64,000 bases of DNA, from positions 124,001 to 188,000 of the forward strand of contig JACRLG010000007.1 of assembly GCA_016235345.1 (NCBI GenBank), read 5' to 3'. Below the pieces are notes generated by a model. That model did no database searches and was not told the DNA's origin. It was given only the letters and a program-made list of their open reading frames with translations. Source of the stretch: Deltaproteobacteria bacterium (GTDB lineage Bacteria > Desulfobacterota > Desulfobacteria > Desulfobacterales > Desulfatibacillaceae). Positions 24,653 through 32,614 of the stretch are shown piece after piece. A program made the translations under genes and the position numbers. Each line of letters opens with the position of its first letter. Within the stretch, counting starts at the first letter, position 1.

Positions 24653-25726
24653 GTGGCTTCCAAGAAAACAAAGACCGAAAAGGCCGTGGCTGAGGTTAAA
24701 AAAGTCCCGGATCTGCTGGAAGCCCTTCTTGAGGAGGAAATTAAATACTTCCTGAAACTCGTTAAGGGGCCGGGTTTCAAAAAACTGGTAAAGGGCGAGG
24801 TTTACTCCATCTTTGAGGCCATGAGCAAGGTGACCCTTTCGGACGTGCTTTCGGCGGACCAGATCATGGGGATAATCCGCCGCATCGTCATCGGCTTCAC
24901 CCCGGCGGGCGGTGTGCCCGAAATAGCGGGCGAAATGGCCCGCAAGGTTATTTCGTCCGAAATCAACGAATCCACCACCCTGGACGACATCTTCCCCCAG
25001 GCCATCTATGACCAGTTCGCCGAAAAGGCGGCCACCATGGACAACGTGCGCCGAAGGGTCATTCACAGGGCGGTTCACAACACCGCCTATTCCCGCATGG
25101 TCTGCGACGCCATCATCACGGTGGTCCAGGAATACGCCGTTTCGGACATCCCCATCGCAAGGAAGATTCCGGGTTTCAACCTGCTCATGGGCATAGGCAG
25201 GGGAACGGCCAAAATGGCTCTTCCGGGCCTTTGGAGCGCAATCGAGGACACCTTCCGCGATTTCATCGAAAAGCGCGTCGATTTCATTCTGGCCAGGAGC
25301 GAGAGTTTCCTCCTGAACTTCCTCAGCGAAGAGCGCATGATGGAGATTTCCGACGAGGCGTGGAGGGAAGCCTGCGGAAAGACCCTGGCCGAGCATTTCA
25401 GCGCCCTGTACCCGGCTGACCTGGACGAGCTCATTGTTGTGGGTTACGAGTTCTGGCTCAATTTCCGGGAAACCCCGTATTTCGAGACCCTTGTGGATGA
25501 GCTGGTGGCTTATTTCTTCGAAAAATACGGCGACCGGGAGGTTGACCTCCTGGTGGAGGACATAGGGGTCACCCGCGAGATGGTGGTTCAGGAAGTGGTG
25601 GAATTTGCCGCCCTCATCGTGAAAAAGGTGGTTTCCACCGGCCTTCTGGAAGAGCGCCTTCGCTTCCACCTCACGCCCTTCTTCCACGGCGAAAGGGCCG
25701 CGAAGGTATTGGCGGATCACAAATAG
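24653..25726 (+). CDS. Conserved-looking 357-residue protein coupled to the FabR-like regulator
   Basis: Starts with GTG 3 bases after the regulator stop, so it is in the same transcript. It is a largely helical protein with a lysine-rich N-terminus, several amphipathic segments that could lie on a membrane (IIRRIVIGFTPAGGVPEIAG; IPGFNLLMGIGRGTAKMA) and an acidic C-terminal half. No catalytic motif or clear transmembrane helix is evident. It is not a family I recognise. Its place behind a fatty-acid-type regulator suggests membrane-lipid homeostasis, which is inference only. Confidence 0.8.
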   Translation: MASKKTKTEKAVAEVKKVPDLLEALLEEEIKYFLKLVKGPGFKKLVKGEVYSIFEAMSKVTLSDVLSADQIMGIIRRIVIGFTPAGGVPEIAGEMARKVISSEINESTTLDDIFPQAIYDQFAEKAATMDNVRRRVIHRAVHNTAYSRMVCDAIITVVQEYAVSDIPIARKIPGFNLLMGIGRGTAKMALPGLWSAIEDTFRDFIEKRVDFILARSESFLLNFLSEERMMEISDEAWREACGKTLAEHFSALYPADLDELIVVGYEFWLNFRETPYFETLVDELVAYFFEKYGDREVDLLVEDIGVTREMVVQEVVEFAALIVKKVVSTGLLEERLRFHLTPFFHGERAAKVLADHK

Positions 25727-25864
25727 TGCACCGGTATTCCAATTAAATCAGTTTGATGCCTGTTTCTTAATCTGGCTGACGGAGATGCCGACATCCTGGA
25801 AAAGACTGCGACCAATGGGGACAAAGTTTCTCCTGAAGAGTATTCCATAAAGAAAACGCCGGTT

Positions 25865-26290
25865 TTGCTGGTGTTGTTCTTGGATTTGATTACATTGGGA
25901 ATTTACGCGCCGGTTTGGTATCTGCTCCGAGCCGGGGCTTTAAATTTACAGGATACAAAGAAACAACTTAAAATTGGCCTGTTATGGCTATTCCTATCGC
26001 TTCAGTTTTTTGGAGTAATTTTAGATCTTGAACGGAACGTAATCCTAAATTCGTTTATACTGTTGACAACTCCTTTATTATCAGCCGAAAACGCCACAAT
26101 AGCTTTTGTTTGTATTTTTTTTAGCACATTAATATTGAGCTTAGTTATACAAGTTGTAGTCGCGATGAGAGTAAGAGGCATGCTTATGGAAATGGAGGAG
26201 TGTCGTCTTGGACGTCCAGTATATTATTCGATAATGGCGGTATTCTTTTTTCATATTTGCTATCTTCAATATAAGATAAACAGATTGTAG
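25865..26290 (+). CDS. DUF4234-like membrane protein, uncertain start, AT-rich
   Basis: A 141-residue protein from a TTG at 25865 with three to four helices. VLFLDLITLGIYAPVWYL matches the first helix of DUF4234-type proteins. The frame is open upstream to 25757 and encodes a plausible hydrophilic leader (DGDADILEKTATNGDKVSPE), but no ATG, GTG or TTG is available there, so the true start may use CTG or the gene may have lost its 5' end. Codons and base composition are much more AT-rich than the rest of the window, which suggests recent acquisition. Function unknown. Confidence 0.55.
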   Translation: MLVLFLDLITLGIYAPVWYLLRAGALNLQDTKKQLKIGLLWLFLSLQFFGVILDLERNVILNSFILLTTPLLSAENATIAFVCIFFSTLILSLVIQVVVAMRVRGMLMEMEECRLGRPVYYSIMAVFFFHICYLQYKINRL

Positions 26291-26314
26291 GCAACATTGT
26301 TTCCTATTTTAAGT

Positions 26315-26496
26315 GCAAGTAACTGCCCGAAGGTGGAGTCGGTGGAACAACCTCCGGTAGGTTGGTTCCGGCCCGAAGGCCCGGGTTCACCCAACAATTA
26401 CGGCGCAGCACGATGTCGGGTGATCCTGCCCTTCGTGCAGAACCACCCAACCGGGGGTTTCTCCTTCTTCTCTACTGCCTTGCAACAGTTACTTGC
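26315..26496. mobile_element. Small inverted-repeat element (MITE-like)
   Basis: GCAAGTAACTG at 26315-26325 is repeated inverted at 26486-26496, and the similarity continues outward for about 28 more bases with differences that are nearly all transitions. The interior contains a second inverted pair around 26360-26440 (GGTTGG..TTC with GAA..CCACCCAACC) and no coding frame of interest. It separates the DUF4234-like gene from an antitoxin gene, whose expected toxin frame ends inside the right repeat. No target duplication is evident. Confidence 0.45.
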
Positions 26497-26523
26497 GTTT
26501 GAAATAGAGAACGATATAATTTG

Positions 26524-26817
26524 TCACGCCCCTTCTGATGTTTCATGCTCCGGCTTCTTCCTTTTTCCGAAGACCTCGCCGTATGAGCTCCACTCGATGT
26601 TTCCTGCGCGCAGTTTGGCCCTGACTTCTTCCAATGCCTGCCTGAAAGCAGGGTCGGCCAGAATTCCGTTCGACTCATTTTCTGCCGAGCGTCGTTTTAG
26701 TCCGAGCAGATATTGAGTGAACAGGTCGGCAACGGTCAGGCGGTTTTCTGCGGCAAAAGCCTTTGCAAATTCGGCGAGGTCTTTATCGAGGCTTATATTT
26801 ACTCTGGTTTTTTGCAT
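26524..26817 (-). CDS. DUF6364-type antitoxin with apparently truncated partner
   Basis: A 97-residue protein from the ATG at 26817 (GGGGG 7 bases upstream). The opening KTRVNISLDKDLAEFAKAFA is a ribbon-helix-helix-like antitoxin N-terminus of the DUF6364 kind, and the C-terminal part is charged and probably toxin-binding. A GTG overlaps its stop as GTGA, as in toxin-antitoxin pairs, but the second frame ends after 12 codons inside the inverted repeat at 26486-26496. The toxin (usually a PIN nuclease in this class) therefore seems lost. Confidence 0.7.
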   Translation of the reverse strand: MQKTRVNISLDKDLAEFAKAFAAENRLTVADLFTQYLLGLKRRSAENESNGILADPAFRQALEEVRAKLRAGNIEWSSYGEVFGKRKKPEHETSEGA

Positions 26818-26916
26818 GACGAACCCCCATAATTGTTGTTCCCAATATACGCATAACAGGAACATTCGTCAATGCCAAACAGTGTCCGGTAGAAGGCGAC
26901 AGGTTTTCCGTTCACC

Positions 26917-27180
26917 TTATTCGTAGTGGGTCCACATCCTTAGCACCTTGACGGTCTTTTCATCGGCAATCACTTGATAAACCAGTCGATGCTGCAGGTT
27001 TATCCTCCGGGAAAAAGCTCCGGCCAGGTCTCCCGACAGCTTTTCAAAGGGGGGCGGGTTCTGAAAGGGGTTTTCGGCGAGAATTTCCAAGAGCCTTTCG
27101 GCGTTTGGCTTAAGCCCGGCAGCCGACAGGTTTTTCGCGTCCTTTTGGGCCTGCCTGGTGAAAACGACTCGCCATTTCAC
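26917..27180 (-). CDS. YoeB/Txe-family mRNA interferase toxin
   Basis: An 87-residue protein starting at the GTG at 27180, which overlaps the antitoxin stop as GTGA. It shows the RelE-fold pattern of YoeB: KWRVVFTRQAQKDAKNL at the start, NPPPFEKLSGDLAGAFSRRIN with the RNA-contacting basic residues, HRLVYQV and a C-terminal VLRMWTHYE. Such toxins cleave mRNA at the ribosome and are neutralised by the YefM-type partner encoded just upstream. Confidence 0.9.
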   Translation of the reverse strand: MKWRVVFTRQAQKDAKNLSAAGLKPNAERLLEILAENPFQNPPPFEKLSGDLAGAFSRRINLQHRLVYQVIADEKTVKVLRMWTHYE

Positions 27181-27419
27181 CAGCCGGGATCCTCTGAGCA
27201 TTCGCCGACGGGGGTGGCCAGGCCTTCCCTGATGGATTCCCTCATGCCGGGAATCGACAACAGATACAGGTTTTCCTGCACGGCCCGCCAGTCCTCTTCG
27301 GAAACCAGCACGGCATTGGCTCTTTTGCCGGTGATCACTATGGGTTCATGGCCCTGGGCGGCCTCGTCCATCAGGCGGTAGAGGTTTGCCCGGGCCTTGC
27401 TGGCCGTAATCGTCTGCAT
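27177..27419 (-). CDS. YefM/Phd-family antitoxin
   Basis: An 80-residue antitoxin from the ATG at 27419 (AAGGAG about 9 bases upstream). MQTITASKARANLYRLMDEA, then GHEPIVITGKRANAVLVSEEDW is the Phd/YefM DNA-binding domain, and the C-terminal 30 residues are the toxin-wrapping tail. It is coupled to the YoeB-like toxin by a 4-base overlap. It should autoregulate the operon with the toxin as co-repressor, as in known YefM/YoeB pairs. Confidence 0.9.
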   Translation of the reverse strand: MQTITASKARANLYRLMDEAAQGHEPIVITGKRANAVLVSEEDWRAVQENLYLLSIPGMRESIREGLATPVGECSEDPGW

Positions 27420-27536
27420 GGACTTTTTCTCCTTTCCCAACGACATCTTCCACAGTACGCGATATCGTACGTTTTGTCAATCCTATGTGCGCATTCCAAC
27501 GGATACCTGGTCAGAAAGCCGACTTTCGGCGTGGCC

Positions 27537-28175
27537 TCAGGCCAGAAACGGATTCCCCTTTCTTTCCCTGCCTATGGTTGATGAAGGGGTTTCGCCGTAG
27601 TGATGGCCGGGCCAGACCACGGTGGAATCGTCAAGGATTAGAAGCCTCTTTTTTATGGACGCGGCAAGGGTTTTTTCGCTTCCGCCCGGAAGGTCGGTCC
27701 GTCCCACCCCGCCCACGAAAAGGGTGTCGCCGGTGAAAAGGTGGCGGCCCGAAAGAAGGCAGATGCTTCCGCCCGTGTGGCCGGGGGTGTGGATGACCTC
27801 AAGGAAATGTTCTCCTAGAGGAATCCTGTCGCCGTCCTCCAGAAGAAGGTCGGCAGGAGGCGAGCCGGTTCCGCCCAGAACTCTTGAAACGGCTTTGTTC
27901 CAGACTCTCGTAAGCCTTTTGGCCTCCAGCCTGTGGATCAGGAGCTTCGCGCCGGTGGCGGCTATTATGGCGGCGTTTCCCGCAGTGTGGTCGGTGTGGG
28001 CGTGGGTGTTTATGATGCCCATGAGGTCAAGGTCGGCCTCGCCCAGCCAGGCCAGTATGTTTCCGGTCTCGAATGCCGGGTCGATCAAGACGCATTCCCG
28101 CGTTTCCGGGTCCCACACCGCGTAGGCGAAAACCGCGAGCTTTCCCACCAGGAACTGCTTCACGTTAAGGCTCAT
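27537..28175 (-). CDS. Glyoxalase II-like MBL-fold hydrolase
   Basis: A 212-residue protein from the ATG at 28175 (GGAG 8 bases upstream). The metal ligands are in NTHAHTDHTAGNAA (THxHxDH type), HTPGHTGGSICLL, LFTGDTLFVGGVGRTDL and the C-terminal VWPGHHYG, the arrangement of hydroxyacylglutathione hydrolases and the ETHE1-like/YcbL group. It lacks the long C-terminal glutathione-binding domain, so a YcbL-type thioesterase or persulfide-related activity is as likely as classical glyoxalase II. It is probably a single-gene unit. Confidence 0.88.
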   Translation of the reverse strand: MSLNVKQFLVGKLAVFAYAVWDPETRECVLIDPAFETGNILAWLGEADLDLMGIINTHAHTDHTAGNAAIIAATGAKLLIHRLEAKRLTRVWNKAVSRVLGGTGSPPADLLLEDGDRIPLGEHFLEVIHTPGHTGGSICLLSGRHLFTGDTLFVGGVGRTDLPGGSEKTLAASIKKRLLILDDSTVVWPGHHYGETPSSTIGRERKGNPFLA

Positions 28176-28195
28176 TGCATTTTCTCCGCGCAAAA

Positions 28196-28237
28196 ACGGG
28201 CGGCCCCGGCATTTCCTGGCCCGCCGGGGCCGCCCGT
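28196..28237 (-). terminator. Very strong intrinsic terminator
   Basis: A perfect 15-bp GC-rich stem (ACGGGCGGCCCCGGC at 28196-28210, complement at 28223-28237). Read on the minus strand it is followed by TTTTTG. It ends the transcript of the gene at 28265-29275. Confidence 0.88.
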
Positions 28238-28264
28238 CAGAAAACGAAAGGGCGCGATCCTTCT

Positions 28265-29275
28265 TCAGACCGCAATGGGTATCCCGTGGTTTTTGTCATC
28301 CGTCAGTATTTCAAAGGCGGCGCGGTTTTGGGTGGTAAGCTCCACCGGCTCGGTCCTGCCCTTTTTCGTGATCCACAGCCTGCACGAGGCGATCTTGGAG
28401 TTCAAGCAGTTTTTGACGCCGCCCGGCGGGTTGTAATAGTTGAGACCCACGAAATCCTTTGGTTCGGCCTTGATGATCCCCGTGATTTCAACGTCCTTGG
28501 TTTTTGACGAGAAATTCCAGGTGAAGTAGTCGAAGGAGCCGTTGGCCTTGAGGCCCTGCCAGATGGAGTTTAGGGCGTAGGTCTTGCCCTCGTGCCGGAG
28601 CACCATGACGGTGATCTTGGGCGTCCAGACCGGCCCGAACTTGAGCCTCGCCGTGCCGATTTCAAGAAAGCTCTGGGGCGCGTTGTCGAAGCCCGCCACC
28701 TGGCCCCAGGCGTAAAGATCGGTGTGCTTGCTGCCCCAGTTGTGGTTCTGGCTTCCTATCCAGTCTTTCACCGCTATTTCCTTGCCGTTTACCGCAAGAA
28801 TGCCGGAAAAGGAGGCGAAGGGCCTGCCCACAAGGGCCTTCGCCTTTGGAAAGCCGCCCTTGTAGAGGTTTAGGGGCAGAAGGAAAAGGGGCGGCTCGCT
28901 TCCGGTATAGCCAAGGTTCCACTCGATTATGTTTGCGCCTGCGGTGGCGCGGCCCCGGAGCTTTTCTGCGTTCAGCTTGGCCCCCGGCATGGTCACAAGG
29001 AACTCGTCCTTTGAAAAGGAGCACTGGCTGAGCTGATGCTCGTCCTTCACCGCCACGTGCTGGCCGGTCTCGCCGTTGAAATACATGCCCCATATCTCGC
29101 CCAGGGCTTTGTCAGGTGCGCCGTCCGGGGTGAAGATGGTGTAGCGGATCCAGAAGGCCAGGGGCCTTTTGGGGTGGTTGGCCCTTAGGAAATAAGACTC
29201 GTAATGGCCTTTGACCTGCCCCGGAGTGTAGCGCGCCAGGTTGGCCCCGGCAATGGCGGACTCTAATTCATCCAT
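28265..29275 (-). CDS. AttH/CrtC-superfamily lipocalin-like protein
   Basis: A 336-residue soluble protein, mostly beta. The stretch SQNHNWGSKHTDLYAWGQV resembles the HNWG/W-rich core of AttH- and CrtC-like proteins (carotenoid hydratase and tocopherol-cyclase relatives), which are two-lipocalin folds binding hydrophobic ligands. YESYFLRANHPKRPLAFWIRY near the N-terminus supports this. No signal peptide is present. The ligand or reaction is unknown; a lipid or isoprenoid substrate is inferred from the fold. It has its own strong terminator, so it is a monocistronic unit. Confidence 0.7.
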   Translation of the reverse strand: MDELESAIAGANLARYTPGQVKGHYESYFLRANHPKRPLAFWIRYTIFTPDGAPDKALGEIWGMYFNGETGQHVAVKDEHQLSQCSFSKDEFLVTMPGAKLNAEKLRGRATAGANIIEWNLGYTGSEPPLFLLPLNLYKGGFPKAKALVGRPFASFSGILAVNGKEIAVKDWIGSQNHNWGSKHTDLYAWGQVAGFDNAPQSFLEIGTARLKFGPVWTPKITVMVLRHEGKTYALNSIWQGLKANGSFDYFTWNFSSKTKDVEITGIIKAEPKDFVGLNYYNPPGGVKNCLNSKIASCRLWITKKGRTEPVELTTQNRAAFEILTDDKNHGIPIAV

Positions 29276-29416
29276 TTGGCTTGTCTCCCCGATGTCCCGG
29301 CGGTTCTTGGACGAGCTTCGACTTTAAAGCCCCCAAAGGGGCCTTCCGATTTAATAAATGTGGACCCACATTATAACGTAACTTAAGCCGATGCAAGGGG
29401 TTTGCCACACCTTAAC

Positions 29417-29536
29417 AGCCTGTCTAAAAACGCGAATTGCTGTGTCGTGCTTCAAAGCCAATTCCGCCACGTACATTAAGTACGCTTGCTCATTGGCTTT
29501 TCGCACTCCTTGCACTTCATCGTTTTTAACCAGGCT
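29417..29536. repeat. Dispersed palindromic element, copy 2
   Basis: Arms AGCCTGTCTAAAAACG (29417-29432) and CGTTTTTAACCAGGCT (29521-29536) enclose CGCGAATTGCTGTGTC on one side and CTTGCACTTCATCG on the other, with an AAAGCCAAT/ATTGGCTTT inner stem and the GTACATTAAGTACG core. It lies 27 bases past the stop of the enoyl-CoA hydratase gene, in the opposite orientation to copy 1. Confidence 0.82.
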
Positions 29537-29563
29537 TCGTATCCAGCCTTTTTCAACGGGCTA

Positions 29564-30292
29564 TTAAGATTTCAGCATCCCCGCCTTTTTCAGAAATTCC
29601 ATGAAACCGGCCTTTTCCAGGGCCATGGCCTCGCCGAAGGGGAGGGCCGCCCCCTTGCGGATGAGGTTCCTGACCACCCCGTTCATTTCAGCGTTGGTTG
29701 CGGCGATGTCCCGGCAGATTTCGAGAACACGGGGCAGAAGCGCCTCGCGGGGAACCACCTCGTTCACAAGGCCCGCCCGAAGGGCCGTTTGGGAGTCGAT
29801 GAATTTGCACGTTAGCGACATCTGGCGGGCCATGCGAACCCCCACGGCCTGCCTCAGAAGCTGGGTCATGCCCCATCCCGGATGGATGCCTACCTTGGCG
29901 TGGCTGTCGCAAAAGGAGGCGTTTTCGGAGGCGATCAGAAAATCGCAGTTTAAGGCCAGCTCGAAGCCGCCCGTTATGGCGTGACCGTTCACGGCCCCCA
30001 CAAGGGGCTTGGTGAGCCCGGCCACTAGGTCTAAAAGGTCCGTGCCGTCGCCCAGGGGGTCCATGAGGTTATCCGTGGAAAGCCGTGCAAGGTCCAAGCC
30101 CGAACAGAAGGAGTCGCCCGCGCCGGTGAGCACTATGGCCCGTACTGCGGGGTCGGCGTCGGCCTTTTTTAGAAGGGTGTAGAGGTTTTGAAGAAGGTCC
30201 TGGCTTATGGCGTTTCTGCGCTCCGGGCGGTTTAATGTGAGAACCGCCGTGGATTCGACAATCTCATAAAGCACGGTTGCGGGATTTTCCAT
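29564..30292 (-). CDS. Enoyl-CoA hydratase/isomerase family protein
   Basis: A 242-residue crotonase-fold protein from the ATG at 30292 (AAGGAAG 5 bases upstream). The oxyanion-hole segment NGHAITGGFEL keeps the first catalytic glutamate. The second catalytic Glu of classical hydratases is replaced by His in CDSHAKVGIHPGWGMTQLLRQ, a pattern also met in other annotated enoyl-CoA hydratases with the DTHAxVG signature. Activity may be hydration, isomerisation or another CoA reaction. It starts 18 bases after mnmA ends and may be co-transcribed with it. Confidence 0.87.
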   Translation of the reverse strand: MENPATVLYEIVESTAVLTLNRPERRNAISQDLLQNLYTLLKKADADPAVRAIVLTGAGDSFCSGLDLARLSTDNLMDPLGDGTDLLDLVAGLTKPLVGAVNGHAITGGFELALNCDFLIASENASFCDSHAKVGIHPGWGMTQLLRQAVGVRMARQMSLTCKFIDSQTALRAGLVNEVVPREALLPRVLEICRDIAATNAEMNGVVRNLIRKGAALPFGEAMALEKAGFMEFLKKAGMLKS

Positions 30293-30309
30293 GATGCTTC
30301 CTTTCGGAT

Positions 30310-31386
30310 TCAATCGATGATTCCTCCGCCCAGAACGACGTCTCCGCTGTAAAAAACGGCTGTCTGGCCGGGGCTTAAGGCTTTTACGGGATGATCGAAA
30401 TCAAGGCGCGCATTAGTTTCGCCCGTGGGGGTCAGAAGCGCTCCGCAGGGGCGGCTGCGGTAGCGGACCCTGGCCAAAACCCTTATGGGCGACAAAGGCG
30501 CGGGCTCTATCCAGTTGATGAGCGAAACAGTTGCGGAAAGGGCCGGAACCTCTTCCTCGTAACCCACCACGAGGCGGTTTTCGCCCGGTTCCAGGCGCAG
30601 CACGTAAAGGGGGCGGTCGGCGGCCACCCCCATGCCCCGGCGCTGGCCCACGGTATAGGAAAAAAGCCCGGAATGGGTTCCCAGAACCCTGCCTTTGGCG
30701 TCCGTTATGGGGCCGGGGCCGCCCGCCATGCCCCAGTCGGCCAGGATTTTCCGGTAATCGCCGCCTGGGGCGAAGCACACGTCCTGGCTTTCGGACCTGA
30801 CGATTCCCGAAAGGCTGCGCGCACGGGCCATTTCGCGCACCTTATCCTTGGTGAGCCGGGCGAGGGGGAACAGGATATGTCCAAGGGCCTGTTTTTTCAC
30901 CATGGCCAGAAAGTAGGACTGGTCCTTTGAGGCGTCCGCGCCCTTAACGAGGCTTGGGCGGCCTTGGGCATCCACGACGATTCCCGCGTAGTGGCCGGTG
31001 GCGAGGTGCGTCGCCCCCAGTTCCGTGACCTTTTCCAGGAGTGCGCCGAACTTGATATCCCGGTTGCAGGCAACGCAGGGGTTGGGAGTGCGGCCCCTTG
31101 CGTATTCCAGAACGAAAGGGCGCACAACGCTTTCGGTGAAGGCCTCCTTGAGGTCAAGGGCGTAAAGCTCGATCCCAAGGGTTTCTGCGGCCCTGCCAAG
31201 GGGGCCGTTGATGACGGAAGATGCTGTCTCGATTTCAGCGTCTTCGCCGATGTCGACGTCAGGCGGTTTTCCGCCCCTGGTGATGAAGTGGACCCCGAAA
31301 ACCTCGTGGCCCTCGTCTTTAAGAATGGAGGCCGAAACCAGCGAGTCCACCCCTCCCGAAAGGGCGATGGCGACCCTGTGGCTCAT
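30310..31386 (-). CDS. mnmA: tRNA-specific 2-thiouridylase MnmA
   Basis: A 358-residue enzyme that installs the 2-thio group on U34 of glutamate, glutamine and lysine tRNAs. The start at 31386 overlaps the NIL-ferredoxin stop as ATGA. The PP-loop ALSGGVDSLVSA activates the base with ATP. The catalytic cysteines are in PNPCVACNRDIKF and SESQDVCFAPGG, and the central tRNA-binding and C-terminal beta-barrel regions are complete. Coupling to a ferredoxin with a NIL domain suggests a sulfur- or electron-supply partner in thiolation in this lineage. Confidence 0.95.
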   Translation of the reverse strand: MSHRVAIALSGGVDSLVSASILKDEGHEVFGVHFITRGGKPPDVDIGEDAEIETASSVINGPLGRAAETLGIELYALDLKEAFTESVVRPFVLEYARGRTPNPCVACNRDIKFGALLEKVTELGATHLATGHYAGIVVDAQGRPSLVKGADASKDQSYFLAMVKKQALGHILFPLARLTKDKVREMARARSLSGIVRSESQDVCFAPGGDYRKILADWGMAGGPGPITDAKGRVLGTHSGLFSYTVGQRRGMGVAADRPLYVLRLEPGENRLVVGYEEEVPALSATVSLINWIEPAPLSPIRVLARVRYRSRPCGALLTPTGETNARLDFDHPVKALSPGQTAVFYSGDVVLGGGIID

Positions 31387-31817
31387 TCGGAGTCGGAGTC
31401 GCCGTTTTCGGCGGGTCGAAGCTCCATGGCGTGGTAGGGGCACACGGAGACGCACATCTTGCAGACCGAGCATTTTTCCTGGTCAAAGATAACGCTCATC
31501 AAGGGCCGCTCGATGGACAGGGCCCCTGTGGGGCACACCGCCGTACAGGTGCCGCAGTGGACGCAGCGGTCGTCGTTTCTTCCTATCTGTTCGCCCGTGC
31601 TGGAAACCAGTATGCCCCGGTCCTTGAGGTAAAGAACCCCCTGGTCGAAGTTCTGGCGGCTTCCGGTTAGCTGGAGCACCATCTGGCCCTCCTTGCGGGG
31701 GGAGATGGAGGCGTTCAGAATCGTGAAGGTGAGATCGAAATTCTTGGCGAGGTTGCAGACAACCGGCTCCTGGACCGAATTTCTGGGAAACTTCAAGATG
31801 AGCATCTTGGAATACAT
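31383..31817 (-). CDS. NIL-domain 4Fe-4S ferredoxin
   Basis: A 144-residue protein with an N-terminal NIL domain (about residues 5-80) and a C-terminal 2[4Fe-4S] ferredoxin (CVHCGTCTAVCPTGAL and CSVCKMCVSVCPYHAM). NIL-ferredoxins are common in anaerobes and archaea and have been tied to sulfur metabolism and homocysteine formation. Here the gene is coupled by ATGA to mnmA, so it may deliver electrons or sulfur to tRNA thiolation. An internal ATG at 31805 is an alternative start. Confidence 0.92.
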   Translation of the reverse strand: MYSKMLILKFPRNSVQEPVVCNLAKNFDLTFTILNASISPRKEGQMVLQLTGSRQNFDQGVLYLKDRGILVSSTGEQIGRNDDRCVHCGTCTAVCPTGALSIERPLMSVIFDQEKCSVCKMCVSVCPYHAMELRPAENGDSDSE

Positions 31818-31902
31818 GAGAACGAAACCTCCCGAAAGGGATGTGAGCCCGTTAAGCGGGCATGTCGGCCAGATCGAAACTTAAATGAGACGGCTTTGCC
31901 TG

Positions 31903-32592
31903 TCAAGGTCGCCTGTTCAATAACTTCAGGGCGATATCGAGGTTTTCCCGGGCCGCCTGGTTTTTGGGCTGCAATTGCGTGGCGCGCCTTAATTGTTCCA
32001 CTGCGGCTTTTACCTCCCCCAGCCGCAGAAAGGCGTTTCCCAGGTTGTAGCGGGCCGCGAAAAAACCGGGGTCCAGTTCCAGGGCCCTTGCGTAGTGCGC
32101 AATGGCCCTGTCGTCCCGGCCAAGTTTGGAAAGGATGACTGCCAGCTTGAACTGGACGTCGGCAAAACCGTCCTTCATCGCCAGGGCACTTTCATAACAT
32201 ACGGCGGCGCCTTGAAGGTCCCCTTTTTTTGCAAGATAATCACCCAGGCCGGCCTGGGCCGCGAAAAACCGGGGCTCGATTTTTACGGCCTGGGCGTAGG
32301 TTTGTCCCGCTGCCTCTATCTGTCCGGTATCCATGTACGCCTTGCCCATGTTCACAAGGGCCATGAGGTTTTTGGGATCAAGGGCAACGGCCTTCCTGTA
32401 TTCGCCTATGGCCTCCTCCTTTTTTCCCATCAGGGCCAGGACCACTCCCACGCCGTTCATTGCATCGGAGTCTTTTGGAGCAAGGGCCAGCGTTCTCTTG
32501 TACTCGGCAAGGGCCTGATCCAAAAGGCCCGAACGGGTCAGGGCGTTGGCCAGGTTGTGGGAAGCGTCCACGTAGCCAGGTTCGAGGGCCAC
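31903..32592 (-). CDS. TPR repeat protein, detached C-terminal part of a broken TMTC-like gene
   Basis: A 229-residue array of about six TPR units (for example ALEPGYVDASHNLANAL and ALDPKNLMALVNMGKAYM). The start is a GTG at 32592 in mid-repeat without a ribosome site. The same frame stays open upstream and encodes more TPR (IRARNNLGAALRASCD), overlapping the end of the membrane-protein gene in another frame. In the two intact paralogues at 33945 and 55343 the TPR part follows the membrane part in one protein. This gene is therefore best read as the severed C-terminal half, possibly untranslated. Confidence 0.7.
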   Translation of the reverse strand: MALEPGYVDASHNLANALTRSGLLDQALAEYKRTLALAPKDSDAMNGVGVVLALMGKKEEAIGEYRKAVALDPKNLMALVNMGKAYMDTGQIEAAGQTYAQAVKIEPRFFAAQAGLGDYLAKKGDLQGAAVCYESALAMKDGFADVQFKLAVILSKLGRDDRAIAHYARALELDPGFFAARYNLGNAFLRLGEVKAAVEQLRRATQLQPKNQAARENLDIALKLLNRRP

Positions 32593-32614
32593 TGCTGCGC
32601 GGTACTGGGCGATC

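Noticed and set aside
24446-25720. 424-codon open frame opposite the 357-residue unknown
   Set aside because: High-GC shadow. The plus-strand gene has a coupled start and protein-like composition.
26315-26496. Integron attC site
   Set aside because: ACCCAAC motifs occur, but no matching GTTRRRY partner in the right place and no integrase nearby; the terminal inverted repeat fits a MITE-like element better.
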